This document shows positions 8,886-18,000 of a stretch of 26,238 bases of DNA, piece by piece. Position 1 is the first letter of the stretch. Each line of letters opens with the position of its first letter. Source of the stretch: Bacteroidales bacterium (GTDB lineage: Bacteria > Bacteroidota > Bacteroidia > Bacteroidales > P3); assembly GCA_900771365.1 (NCBI GenBank), contig CAAGNU010000294.1, positions 1 to 26,238 of the forward strand, written 5' to 3'. The notes below the pieces were generated by a model. It made no database searches. It was given only the letters and a program-made list of their open reading frames with translations, and was not told the origin of the DNA. A program made the translations under genes and the position numbers.

Positions 8886-9452
8886 ATGAACCACGAACTA
8901 CTCACAACTGCCTTGTCGGCCCTGAAGGGCGGCAAGACCCTCCTCTACCCCACCGACACCATCTGGGGCATAGGCTGCGACGCCACCAACGCCCAAGCCA
9001 TCGAACGCATCTACGCCATCAAAGAACGCGACCACAGCAAATCCATGCTCGTCCTCGCCTCCGCCTCCATGCTCTCCCCCGCCCTGCCCCACGAGGCCTC
9101 CGACCTCCTGCTCCGCAGCGACCGCCCCACCACCGTCATCCTCCCCGCCGACATGCTCCTTGTCAAGGTAGCCCCCAACCTCCCCGCACACGACGGCACC
9201 GTGGGTGTCCGCGTGCCACAGATGGACTTCTGCCAAACCCTCTTGATGGAACTCGGCAAACCCATCGTCAGCACCTCCGCCAACCTCTCCGGCCACCCCT
9301 CCCCAGCCTCCTACCCCGACATCGAAGAGGCTCTGAGACTCCGCATCGACTGCCCCCTCCCCGACGACCCCTCCTTCCGCCACGCACCCACAGGCAGCAG
9401 CCGCATCGTCAAGCTCCTCCACGACGGCACCATCCAGACCCTCCGCCCCTGA
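8886..9452 (+). CDS. tsaC: L-threonylcarbamoyladenylate synthase (YrdC/TsaC type)
   Basis: A 188-residue YrdC-domain protein. The family makes threonylcarbamoyl-AMP from threonine, bicarbonate and ATP, the first step of t6A37 modification of ANN-decoding tRNAs in the cytoplasm. Visible motifs are YPTDTIWG (21-28), the KxR signature KER (46-48) with K52, the GTVGVRVP strand (104-111) and STSAN (129-133). It is the short form, without the Sua5 C-terminal domain. The ATG at 8886 is preceded by an A-rich leader and a -7 box. Codons are overwhelmingly C-ending, more so than in neighbouring genes, which also opens a long antisense frame. The product suits its setting near a tRNA cluster containing two Thr tRNAs, but it is on the other strand and separately transcribed. 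Confidence 0.9.
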   Translation: MNHELLTTALSALKGGKTLLYPTDTIWGIGCDATNAQAIERIYAIKERDHSKSMLVLASASMLSPALPHEASDLLLRSDRPTTVILPADMLLVKVAPNLPAHDGTVGVRVPQMDFCQTLLMELGKPIVSTSANLSGHPSPASYPDIEEALRLRIDCPLPDDPSFRHAPTGSSRIVKLLHDGTIQTLRP

Positions 9453-9483
9453 CCCACCCCAGACCCCCACATCCACGAGAATG

Positions 9484-9517
9484 GAAATGTTAAAATCCAA
9501 CTCGATTTTAACATTTC
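9484..9517. terminator. 14-bp perfect palindrome after tsaC, possible terminator
   Basis: Arms 9484-9497 (GAAATGTTAAAATC) and 9504-9517 are exact inverted repeats around a 6-nt loop, 31 bp past the tsaC stop. The A/T-rich arms supply their own T-run, but no T-tract follows, so it could equally be a protein-binding or recombination site. Confidence 0.4.
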
Positions 9518-9556
9518 GAGACGGAACGGCATAGTCTCGGTGAAGCTCCGCCGTTC

Positions 9557-9588
9557 CTTCGCTCTACCTCCGCTCTGCCTTCGCTCGG
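9557..9588 (+). repeat. Three tandem near-repeats of an 11-nt CTTCGCTCTRC unit
   Basis: Units at 9557-9567, 9568-9578 and 9579-9588 read CTTCGCTCTAC, CTCCGCTCTGC and CTTCGCTCGG. The same 11-mer CTTCGCTCTGC occurs once at 24883-24893. An 8-bp GGAACGGC/GCCGTTCC inverted pair lies just upstream. The rest of the gene-free stretch 9453-9813 holds only the palindrome at 9484-9517. Confidence 0.5.
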
Positions 9589-9813
9589 AAAGCGGAAAAT
9601 GGGCGAAGCATAGGTGGAACTTCTATGTGGCTGCGGAGGAGTTAGTTAGGTACTTCGGCAAGAAAACAGCATTCGGTCTGTTTGAAAGCCTTGGGTTTTA
9701 ACATCTGCCATCCAAAGTCCTAAAATATCATAACGGACAAAAGCTTTGAAAGTAGGATAATAACACCTCGGTGAATCGAATGATGTGGCATCTGATTAAA
9801 ACCACTATAGTGC

Positions 9814-10088
9814 GTAGTGATAGCCAGGTTCTCGCCGTCGGGCGAGATGCTGTGGCGCAAGTTCATCATCAACCAGTCTCATGGTGGACAAGGTGATTTT
9901 TGTTATGTGCGCAACATGAAGATGGTGGGCGACAGCAGCATCATGTGGCAGCTGTCTTCACTGCGCCTTATCTGTATAATCCGTATAGAGCAGCCTATTA
10001 TTTAGACACGCTCGTTCAGAATCAGGGCATCCGCCCAATAATGCAAGAAGTGCCACCACCCTCAAAAAAGATAATGAGACGTTCATAA
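9814..10088 (+). pseudogene. Decayed fragment of a secreted propeller-like protein, paralogue of the gene at 25211
   Basis: From about 9814 the translation VIARFSPSGEMLW follows residues 104 onward of the product at 25211 (VIAKFSPSGEMLW), then NMKMVGDSSIM against DMRMVGDSSIM. After the ATG codon at 9943-9945 one G is missing relative to the intact copy. Reading resumes in the +1 frame as VAAV, then YYLDTLVQNQG (intact: YYLDTLIQDQN), and ends at a TAA at 10086-10088. The 5' side has an in-frame TAG at 9808 and no signal peptide. So this is a 5'- and 3'-truncated, frameshifted remnant covering about 60-90 codons. Similarity is directly visible; function is presumably lost. Confidence 0.85.
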
Positions 10089-10143
10089 AAAGGGGTATTT
10101 TCGCTCACCTTACCGTAAAGGTACAGAATTGTGCTGAAAACGA

Positions 10144-10170
10144 CAAAGCCGCAACTGGGTTGCGGCTTTG
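10144..10170 (-). terminator. Terminator of the tRNA-tuf-rpoBC operon
   Basis: A perfect 12-bp stem (10144-10155 with 10159-10170, core AAAGCCGCAAC) with a 3-nt loop is followed on the minus strand by GTCGTTTTC. It lies 37 bp past the DUF3467 stop and is the first strong hairpin after rpoC. Confidence 0.75.
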
Positions 10171-10206
10171 CTATGAAACGAACGTTTATGTTGTTTTTAC
10201 GAATCT

Positions 10207-10530
10207 TCAGGCTTTTCCCAGAATATCGTAGGGTACAGTGTCGCCACTAATGGGGACTTTGGGCTCTTCGATGGAACCGAAGTTCTGCTCATATTTCTGG
10301 ATATTGTCGGCCAGGGCGTTGAGGAGTCGTTTGGCATGAACAGGGTTCATGAGGACGCGGCTGCGAACGGTGGCGTTGGGAGTGCCCGGAAGCATCTGTG
10401 CGAAGTCGAGGATAATCTCCGTGGGGCTGTGGGAGATAATAGCGAGGTTGCTATAGGTGCCCTGAGCCACTTCGGCAGAGAGGTCGAGCTTCAGATTCTG
10501 CTGGGGGTTATTATGATTATTGTTTGCCAT
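10207..10530 (-). CDS. DUF3467 protein encoded directly after rpoC
   Basis: A 107-residue protein without signal peptide or membrane segment. I recognise the DUF3467 family: AQGTYSNLAIISHSPTEIILDF (22-43), then a P-rich turn, VRSRVLMNPVHAKRLLNAL (55-73) and DNIQKYEQNFG (75-85). The family has no established biochemical role that I know of. It begins 9 bp after the rpoC stop and is followed by the operon terminator, so it is transcribed with RNA polymerase genes. I recall the same placement after rpoC in other Bacteroidetes. A role with polymerase or transcription is inferred from position only. The N-terminus is Asn/His-rich (residues 3-10) and looks disordered. Confidence 0.88.
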   Translation of the reverse strand: MANNNHNNPQQNLKLDLSAEVAQGTYSNLAIISHSPTEIILDFAQMLPGTPNATVRSRVLMNPVHAKRLLNALADNIQKYEQNFGSIEEPKVPISGDTVPYDILGKA

Positions 10531-10539
10531 AGTTGCGAA

Positions 10540-13500
10540 TTATTTACGTGAGGTGTTTTCAAGGTCTTTCTTGCTTCCGACGATGAGGTTCTCGTATTCG
10601 CGCAAGCCAGTACCTGCGGGGATGAGGTGGCCAACGATGACGTTCTCCTTCATACCCTCAAGGAAGTCGCGCTTAGCGTTGATAGCGGCCTCGGTGAGCA
10701 CCTTGGTGGTCTCCTGGAAGGAGGCTGCGGAGATGAAGCTCTTGGTCTGCAAGGAGGCACGGGTGATACCTTGGAGAATCTGGCGGGCGGTAGCAGGCTG
10801 GGCATCGCGAGCGGTAGCAAGCTGCTTGTCCTGACGACGGAGCGTGGAGTTCTCATCACGGAGACGGCGTGCGGTGATAATCTGACCATTTTCGAGGGTC
10901 TCGCTGTCGCCCTTGTCCTCGATGACCTTCATACCAAAGATTTCATCGTTGGTCTCGTGGAAGTCAATCTTGTTGATGAGCTCGCCGGGGAGATAGCGGG
11001 TGTCGCCCGGATCCTCAATCTCGACTTTGCGCATCATCTGGCGAACGATAACCTCAAAGTGCTTATCGTTGATCTTAACGCCCTGAAGACGGTAGACCTC
11101 CTGAACCTCGTTGACGATGTATTCCTGAACCTTCATGGGGCCCTTGATGGCGAGGATGTCGGCAGGCGTGATAGCACCATCCGAGAGCGGGGTGCCAGCC
11201 TTGACATAGTCGCTATCCTGAGCAAGAATCTGCTTGGAGGTGGGAATGAGGTAGCTACGCTGCTCTCCAGTCTTGGAAATGATGGTAATCTGACGATTAT
11301 TGCGCTTGAGCTTCTTATCGATGCTTACGCTACCATCGATTTCGGCCACGATGGCGGGGTCGGACGGGTTACGAGCCTCGAAGAGCTCTGTGACACGGGG
11401 CAGACCGCCGGTGATATCGCCAGCCTTGCCGAAGCTACGCGGAATCTTGACCATGATTTCTCCAGCCTTCAACTGCTGACCCTCATCGACACCGATATGG
11501 GCGCCCACGGGAAGGTCGTAGACTTTGAGGACGGAGCCTTCATCGTCAACAATGTTGAGGGTGGGGTTCTTAGTACGCTGACGGGACTCAATAACGACCT
11601 TGTCCTGCAAGCCGGTCTGAGCATCGCTCTCAACACGGTAGGTGACGTTCTCGATAACATTCTCGAAGGAGACACGACCTGTAACATCGGAGATGATGAC
11701 GGCATTGTAAGGATCCCACTCAGCGATGAAGTCGTTTTTGGCGAGGTGGTCGCCAGACATCTTGTAAAGCTTGGAGCCGTAAGGCAGCAGAGCGGAGAAG
11801 AGGGTGACCTGAGTTTTTTCGTCAACAATACGCATTTCAGCGGAACGACCCATGACGATATGGTATTCGGAGCCTTCGGAATCGGTATAGGGGATAGCGC
11901 GGAGCTCGTCGATTTCGAGACGGCCTTCGTACTTGGCCACGAGACTGGAGTTGGTACCGATGTTACCACCAGCAACACCACCAACGTGGAAGGTACGCAG
12001 AGTCAGCTGAGTACCGGGCTCACCGATAGCCTGAGCGGCGATAACGCCAACAGCCTCACCCTTCTGAACCATCTTGCCAGTAGCCAGGTTGCGGCCATAG
12101 CACTTGGCGCAGACTCCGTGCTTGGCTTCGCAAGTGAGTACGGAACGAATCTCGACCTCTTCGATGGGAGAGTCCTCGATAACCTTACAGATTTCCTCGG
12201 TGAGCTCTTCGCCAGCACGGACGATGAGTTCGCCAGTTTGAGGATGGAATATATCGTGTACGGAGGTACGTCCAAGAATCTTCTCAGAGAGGGTGACGAC
12301 AACATCTTCACCTTTCTTGAGAGCGGTAGTGGGCAGGCCGCGGAGGGTGTCGCAGTCCTCGGTATTGATGATGACATCATGAGCAACGTCGACAAGACGA
12401 CGAGTCAGATAACCAGCATCAGCAGTCTTCAAAGCGGTATCTGCCAAACCCTTACGAGCGCCGTGGGTGGAGATGAAGTACTCCAACACGGAGAGGCCTT
12501 CTTTGAAGTTGGAAAGAATAGGATTCTCAATAATTTCGTTACCAGCAGCACCAGCCTTCTGAGGCTTGGCCATCAGACCACGCATACCGGAGAGCTGACG
12601 AATCTGTTCCTTACTACCACGAGCACCAGAGTCGTACATCATATAGATAGGATTGAAGCCCTGGTTGTCGGCCTTGAGCTGCTTCATGAGGGTCTCCGTA
12701 AGCTTGTTGTTGGTGTTGGTCCAAATATCGATGACGTGGTTGTAACGCTCATTGTTGGTGATAAGACCCATAGCATACTGCCCCATGACCTCTTCGACTT
12801 CTTCATTAGCCTTGCTGATGAGGCCTTCTTTCTCATTAGGAATGATGACATCGCCAAGGTTGAAGGAGAGGCCGCCACGGAATGCCTGACGATAGCCCAT
12901 ATTCTTGATATCGTCAAGGAAGTTAGCAGTCACAGCGTTACCACAAGCCGTGAAAAGGTCACCAATAATGTCACGCAAAGGCTTCTTGCCGAGAACCATG
13001 TTGACATAGCCGTATGCCTCGGGGACGACCTCGTTGAAGATGACACGGCCCACAGTGGTGCGGATACGGTCGGTCTTGATGTAGTGGCCTTTTGCATCCA
13101 AAATAGGAGTGCCGTCGGGGTTGCGCTTGATTTCATATTCGGTACGGCTGCGCTCTTCGATTTCGGCAGGAGTACTGCAATCGATATCGGTGAGGAGGTT
13201 GTCGTCCTTATCCTTAATGACCTCCATGAAGGTCTTGTCAGTCTTGATGAACTGGAACTCGTCACGGCCCTTGGCATCAATCTTGACGCTGATGCAAGCG
13301 TTAAGGGAGACACGCTTCTCATTGTAAGCGATGATGACTTCCTCAGGGGAGTAGAAACGAGAGCCTTCGCCCTTGACAACCTCTTCAGCTGTGGTGCGAC
13401 GAGGCTTTGTCATATAGTACAGACCCAGAACCATATCCTGCGAAGGAACGGTGATAGGAGCACCATTTGCAGGGTTGAGGATATTGTGGGTAGAAAGCAT

Positions 13501-15012
13501 GAGGAGCTGAGCCTCAAGGACAGCAGCATTGCCCAGAGGAACATGGACTGCCATCTGGTCACCATCGAAGTCGGCGTTAAAGCCAGTACAGACGAGGGGG
13601 TGCAGACGGATAGCCTTACCTTCGACAAGCTTGGGCTGGAAGGCCTGGATACCGAGGCGGTGCAAGGTAGGAGCACGGTTCAGCATGATGGGATGGCCTT
13701 TCAGGATATTTTCAAGGATTTCCCATATCACGGGATCCTTGCGATCGACAACGCGCTTAGCCGACTTGACAGTCTTGACCAAGCCGCGCTCGAGAAGTTT
13801 GCGGATAACAAAAGGTTTGAAAAGCTCGCTGGCCATATCCTTAGGAAGACCGCACTCGTGCATCTTCAGTTCAGGACCGACAACGATGACGGAACGGCCA
13901 GAGTAGTCGACACGCTTACCCAGCAAGTTCTGACGGAAACGACCCTGCTTACCTTTCAAAGAGTCGGAAAGGGACTTGAGGGAACGATTGCTCTCAGACT
14001 TGACGCTGGAGGCCTTACGGCTGTTATCAAAGAGGGAGTCAACAGCCTCTTGGAGCATACGTTTCTCGTTACGCATGATGACCTCAGGAGCTTTAATCTC
14101 GAAGAGTCTTCTCAAACGATTGTTGCGGATGATGACGCGACGATAGAGCTCGTTGATATCAGAGGTGGCGAAACGTCCGCCGTCCAGCGGAACGAGAGGA
14201 CGCAGATCGGGAGGAATGACAGGGACAATGGTCATAACCATCCACTCAGGACGGTTGTCCATGCCTCGAGCCTGCATGCTCTTACGGCTCTCACGGAAAG
14301 ACTCGACAACGTTCAAACGTTTGAGAGCATCCTGTTTGCGCTGGTTGGAAGACTCCTTGGAAGCGCGGTCGCGAAGCTCATAGCTAATCTTGTCGAGGTC
14401 GAGCTCACAAAGGAGTTTGTAGATAGACTCGGAGCCCATGCCGACGATGAACTTATCGGGATCGCTGTCGTCAAGCTGTTCGTTACCTTCTGGTAACGAC
14501 TCTTTAACCATATAATAATCCTCCTCGGTAAGAAGGTCGAGCTTCTTAACGGGAGTCTCGTTCAGCATGGCCTTACCAGGCTGGAGAACGATGTATTTCT
14601 CATAATAGATAACCTGCTCGAGCTTCTTACTTGGAATGTCGAGCAACGTACCGATCTTGTTGGGCAAAGAGCGGAAAAACCATATATGAGCAACGGGAAC
14701 GACAAGTTCGATATGACCCATACGCTCACGACGAACCTTTTTCTCGGTAACCTCAACGCCGCAACGGTCGCAGACGATACCCTTGTAGCGGATACGCTTG
14801 TACTTGCCACAATGGCACTCCCAGTCACGAGTAGGACCGAAAATCTTCTCGCAGAAGAGACCGTCACGCTCAGGCTTGTAGGTACGGTAGTTTATAGTCT
14901 CGGGCTTGGTCACCTCACCATAAGAGCGCTTCTTGATGGACTCTGGAGAAGCCAAGCTGACGGTTATCGAATTGAAATCATTCCTTAACTGTGATTCTTG
15001 TTTAAAAGCCAT
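10540..15012 (-). CDS. rpoC: DNA-directed RNA polymerase subunit beta'
   Basis: A 1490-residue beta' subunit, which forms half of the polymerase active-site cleft. The first zinc site is C66, C68, C81, C84. The catalytic NADFDGDQM motif starts at N479, with Mg-binding D481, D483 and D485. The second zinc site is C887, C961, C968, C971. The trigger-loop region reads GEPGTQLTLRTFHVGG. It is somewhat longer than the roughly 1420-1430 residues I recall for Bacteroides; no frameshift is seen. It starts 68 bp after the rpoB stop and ends 9 bp before the DUF3467 gene. Sense codons TTA, CTA and TCA are absent over about 1290 codons (10627-14496), a sign of strong codon selection that leaves a very long antisense frame open. 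Confidence 0.99.
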   Translation of the reverse strand: MAFKQESQLRNDFNSITVSLASPESIKKRSYGEVTKPETINYRTYKPERDGLFCEKIFGPTRDWECHCGKYKRIRYKGIVCDRCGVEVTEKKVRRERMGHIELVVPVAHIWFFRSLPNKIGTLLDIPSKKLEQVIYYEKYIVLQPGKAMLNETPVKKLDLLTEEDYYMVKESLPEGNEQLDDSDPDKFIVGMGSESIYKLLCELDLDKISYELRDRASKESSNQRKQDALKRLNVVESFRESRKSMQARGMDNRPEWMVMTIVPVIPPDLRPLVPLDGGRFATSDINELYRRVIIRNNRLRRLFEIKAPEVIMRNEKRMLQEAVDSLFDNSRKASSVKSESNRSLKSLSDSLKGKQGRFRQNLLGKRVDYSGRSVIVVGPELKMHECGLPKDMASELFKPFVIRKLLERGLVKTVKSAKRVVDRKDPVIWEILENILKGHPIMLNRAPTLHRLGIQAFQPKLVEGKAIRLHPLVCTGFNADFDGDQMAVHVPLGNAAVLEAQLLMLSTHNILNPANGAPITVPSQDMVLGLYYMTKPRRTTAEEVVKGEGSRFYSPEEVIIAYNEKRVSLNACISVKIDAKGRDEFQFIKTDKTFMEVIKDKDDNLLTDIDCSTPAEIEERSRTEYEIKRNPDGTPILDAKGHYIKTDRIRTTVGRVIFNEVVPEAYGYVNMVLGKKPLRDIIGDLFTACGNAVTANFLDDIKNMGYRQAFRGGLSFNLGDVIIPNEKEGLISKANEEVEEVMGQYAMGLITNNERYNHVIDIWTNTNNKLTETLMKQLKADNQGFNPIYMMYDSGARGSKEQIRQLSGMRGLMAKPQKAGAAGNEIIENPILSNFKEGLSVLEYFISTHGARKGLADTALKTADAGYLTRRLVDVAHDVIINTEDCDTLRGLPTTALKKGEDVVVTLSEKILGRTSVHDIFHPQTGELIVRAGEELTEEICKVIEDSPIEEVEIRSVLTCEAKHGVCAKCYGRNLATGKMVQKGEAVGVIAAQAIGEPGTQLTLRTFHVGGVAGGNIGTNSSLVAKYEGRLEIDELRAIPYTDSEGSEYHIVMGRSAEMRIVDEKTQVTLFSALLPYGSKLYKMSGDHLAKNDFIAEWDPYNAVIISDVTGRVSFENVIENVTYRVESDAQTGLQDKVVIESRQRTKNPTLNIVDDEGSVLKVYDLPVGAHIGVDEGQQLKAGEIMVKIPRSFGKAGDITGGLPRVTELFEARNPSDPAIVAEIDGSVSIDKKLKRNNRQITIISKTGEQRSYLIPTSKQILAQDSDYVKAGTPLSDGAITPADILAIKGPMKVQEYIVNEVQEVYRLQGVKINDKHFEVIVRQMMRKVEIEDPGDTRYLPGELINKIDFHETNDEIFGMKVIEDKGDSETLENGQIITARRLRDENSTLRRQDKQLATARDAQPATARQILQGITRASLQTKSFISAASFQETTKVLTEAAINAKRDFLEGMKENVIVGHLIPAGTGLREYENLIVGSKKDLENTSRK

Positions 15013-15036
15013 TTTCTTTTGAATCTTTAGCGTTAA

Positions 15037-15081
15037 ATGTCAAATGTGATGTCTGATTATTACCTTATTAGCATTTGACAT
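15037..15081 (-). promoter_or_regulatory. rpoB-rpoC intercistronic stem-loop with alternative pairing
   Basis: ATGTCAAATG (15037-15046) and CATTTGACAT (15072-15081) are a perfect 10-bp inverted repeat starting at the rpoB stop codon. A competing GATGTC/GACATC pairing within the same segment would exclude it. This may modulate rpoC translation or mRNA processing; function is inferred. Confidence 0.45.
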
Positions 15082-18000
15082 CAATCAAACGTTACCTCTA
15101 AACCTAAGCCACGCAGCTCATGGACCAAGACGTTGAAGGACTCGGGGATACCTGGAGTAGGCATATTGTCGCCCTTAACAATGGCCTCATAAGCCTTGGC
15201 ACGACCCATAACATCGTCGGACTTGACGGTCAAAACCTCCTGAAGCACATGGGATGCGCCAAATGCCTCAAGAGCCCAAACCTCCATCTCACCGAAACGC
15301 TGGCCGCCGAAGTTGGCCTTACCGCCAAGAGGCTGCTGGGTAATGAGGGAGTAAGGTCCGATACTACGAGCGTGCATCTTATCATCAATCATGTGGTGCA
15401 GCTTCAGGTAGTAGATGTAGCCGACAGTTGCAGGCTGGTCGAACTGCTCGCCAGTTTCGCCATCATACAGATAGGTACGTCCATTCTCAGGCAGACCAGC
15501 TTCGCGCATATAGCTGTTAATCTGTTCAAGGGTGGCACCATCGAAAATAGGAGTCTTGAAACGCTTGTTGAGCACTTTGCCTGCCCAACCAAGAACAGTC
15601 TCGTAAATCTGACCCAGGTTCATACGTGAAGGCACACCCAGAGGATTCAAGACGATATCCACAGGGGTACCATCTGCCAAGAAAGGCATATCCTCGGAAC
15701 GGACAATCTTCGAAACGATACCCTTGTTACCGTGGCGACCTGCCATCTTATCACCGATACGCAGCTTACGCTTCATGGCGATATAGACCTTGGCCATCTG
15801 AACGATTCCGCTTGGAAGGTCATCACCAACAGTGAGGGCGAACTTCTTACGGGTAAAACGACCGTTGATTTCGCGGTTCTTGATATTATAGTTGTTCAAC
15901 AGATCCTTGATAAGATCGTTGGTATCTTTATCGTTGGTCCACTTATTGGGGCTGACTTCTTCGTAGTTGATGGCCTTAAGTGCCTTGGAAGTGAACTTTG
16001 TCTTCTTGGCAATCAGCTCTTCCTTATGGTTGGTGTAGACACCATTAGAAGTCTTGCCAGCAAGGATGATCAACAAACGGTCAACCAGTTTCTCTTTGAG
16101 TTCGATGAGCTCATTGTTGTACTCCTCTTCGGGCTTAGCAAGAAGCTCTTTCTCCTTTGCACGCTGCTTGCGGTCACGCACAATACGGGTGAACAACTTC
16201 TTGTCGATAACAACGCCACGAACCGAAGGAGGAACCTTCAAAGAGGCATCCTTCACATCGCCAGCCTTGTCACCAAAGATGGCACGAAGCAGCTTCTCTT
16301 CAGGGGTGGGATCGGACTCGCCTTTAGGCGTAATCTTGCCGATGAGGATGTCGCCCTCTTTAACCTCGGCACCGATGCGGATAATACCATTTTCATCCAA
16401 ATCCTTGGTGGCATCATTGCTCACATTAGGAATATCACGGGTGAGTTCCTCAAGGCCGCGCTTGGTCTCACGAACCTCAAGGGTATACTCTTCAACGTGG
16501 ACGGAGGTGTAGATATCCTCGCGAACAACACGCTCGGAAATCACAACAGCATCCTCAAAGTTGTAGCCCTTCCACGGCATGAAGGCAACCATCATGTTGC
16601 GGCCGAGAGCCAGCTCACCACCCTGGGTAGCGTAGCCTTCGCACAGCACCTGTCCCTTCTTGACCTTATCGCCCTTCTTAACGATAGGACGGAGGTTGAT
16701 AGAGGTAGAATGGTTGGTACGCTGATAGCGCGTAAGCCTGTATTCACGCACATCGTCATCGAAAGAGACCAAACGCTCTTTCTCAGTACGATTGTGACGA
16801 ATGACAATCTTAGTAGAGTCGACAAATTCGACAACGCCATCACCCTGGGCATTCAATAGCACACGGCTATCTTCAGCCACAGATTTCTCAATACCGGTAC
16901 CAACGATAGGTATCTCGGGATTGAGCAGAGGAACAGCCTGACGCATCATGTTGGAGCCCATCAAGGCACGGTTAGCATCATCGTGCTCCAAGAAAGGAAT
17001 CAAGGATGCAGCAATAGAGGCAATCTGGTTGGAGCCCATATCGATGAGGTCGACATCCTGAGGAGTAACGATGGGGAAGTCGGCCTGACGACGTGCCTTC
17101 ACACGCTGGACGAGGATATTGCCCTGCTCGTCCTGAGGCGTGCTGGCCTGTGCCACCGTCTTGTTTTCTTCCTGCTCGGCAGTAAAGAAAGTAGGTTCTT
17201 CCTCAAGAACGACGCGGCCGTCAACAACACGACGATAGGGGGTCTCGATAAAGCCTAAGCTGTTAATCTTAGCATAGACGCAGAGCGAGGAGATAAGACC
17301 GATGTTAGGACCTTCAGGTGTCTCAATGGTACAAAGACGGCCATAGTGTGTGTAGTGCACGTCGCGAACCTCGAAGCCTGCACGCTCACGAGACAGACCG
17401 CCAGGACCTAAAGCGGAGATACGGCGCTTGTGGGTGACCTCAGCCAAAGGATTAGTCTGATCCATGAACTGGGACAGCTGATTGGTACCAAAGAAGGAGT
17501 TGATGACCGAAGAGAGTGTCTTCGCATTAATCAACTCAGTGGGGGTGAAGACCTCGTTGTCGCGAACATTCATACGCTCGCGGATTGTACGAGCCATACG
17601 GGCAAGACCTACGCCAAACTGGTTATAGAGCTGCTCGCCTGCGGTACGGACACGACGATTCGACAAGTGGTCGATATCATCAACTTCGGCCTTCTGATTA
17701 ATGAGTTGAATCAAATATTTGATGATAGAAGTGATATCGGTCTGAGTAAGGACCTTCACATTATCAGGAATGTCAAGATTCAACTTGGTATTGATACGAT
17801 AACGGCCTACATCGCCGAGATCGTAGCGCTTGTCGGAGAAGAACAGTTTCTCAATGATACCGCGAGCAGTCTCCTCATCTGGCGGCTCAGCGCTGCGCAA
17901 CTGACGATAGATGTACTCAACAGCCTCCTTGGAGTTGTTGCAAGTGTCCTTCTTCAAGGTATTATAAATGACTGAATAATCGATGCCGTCATGATCCTCG

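Noticed and set aside
8898..9500. 200-codon minus-strand frame over tsaC
   Set aside because: Gly/Val-rich shadow produced by the C-ending codons of tsaC; the plus-strand product is clearly the YrdC family.
10627..14496. 1289-codon open frame on the plus strand
   Set aside because: It is exactly antisense and in codon register with rpoC; it stays open because rpoC avoids TTA, CTA and TCA. The translation resembles no family and is rich in D, G, L, T and V, as expected of a reversed gene.
15732..16859. 375-codon plus-strand frame over rpoB
   Set aside because: In register antisense shadow of rpoB, same cause as for rpoC.
17310..17540. Natural rifampicin resistance from the RpoB sequence
   Set aside because: Positions equivalent to Q513, D516, H526, S531 and I572 are wild type; only Pro560 differs, and I know of no firm resistance link for it.
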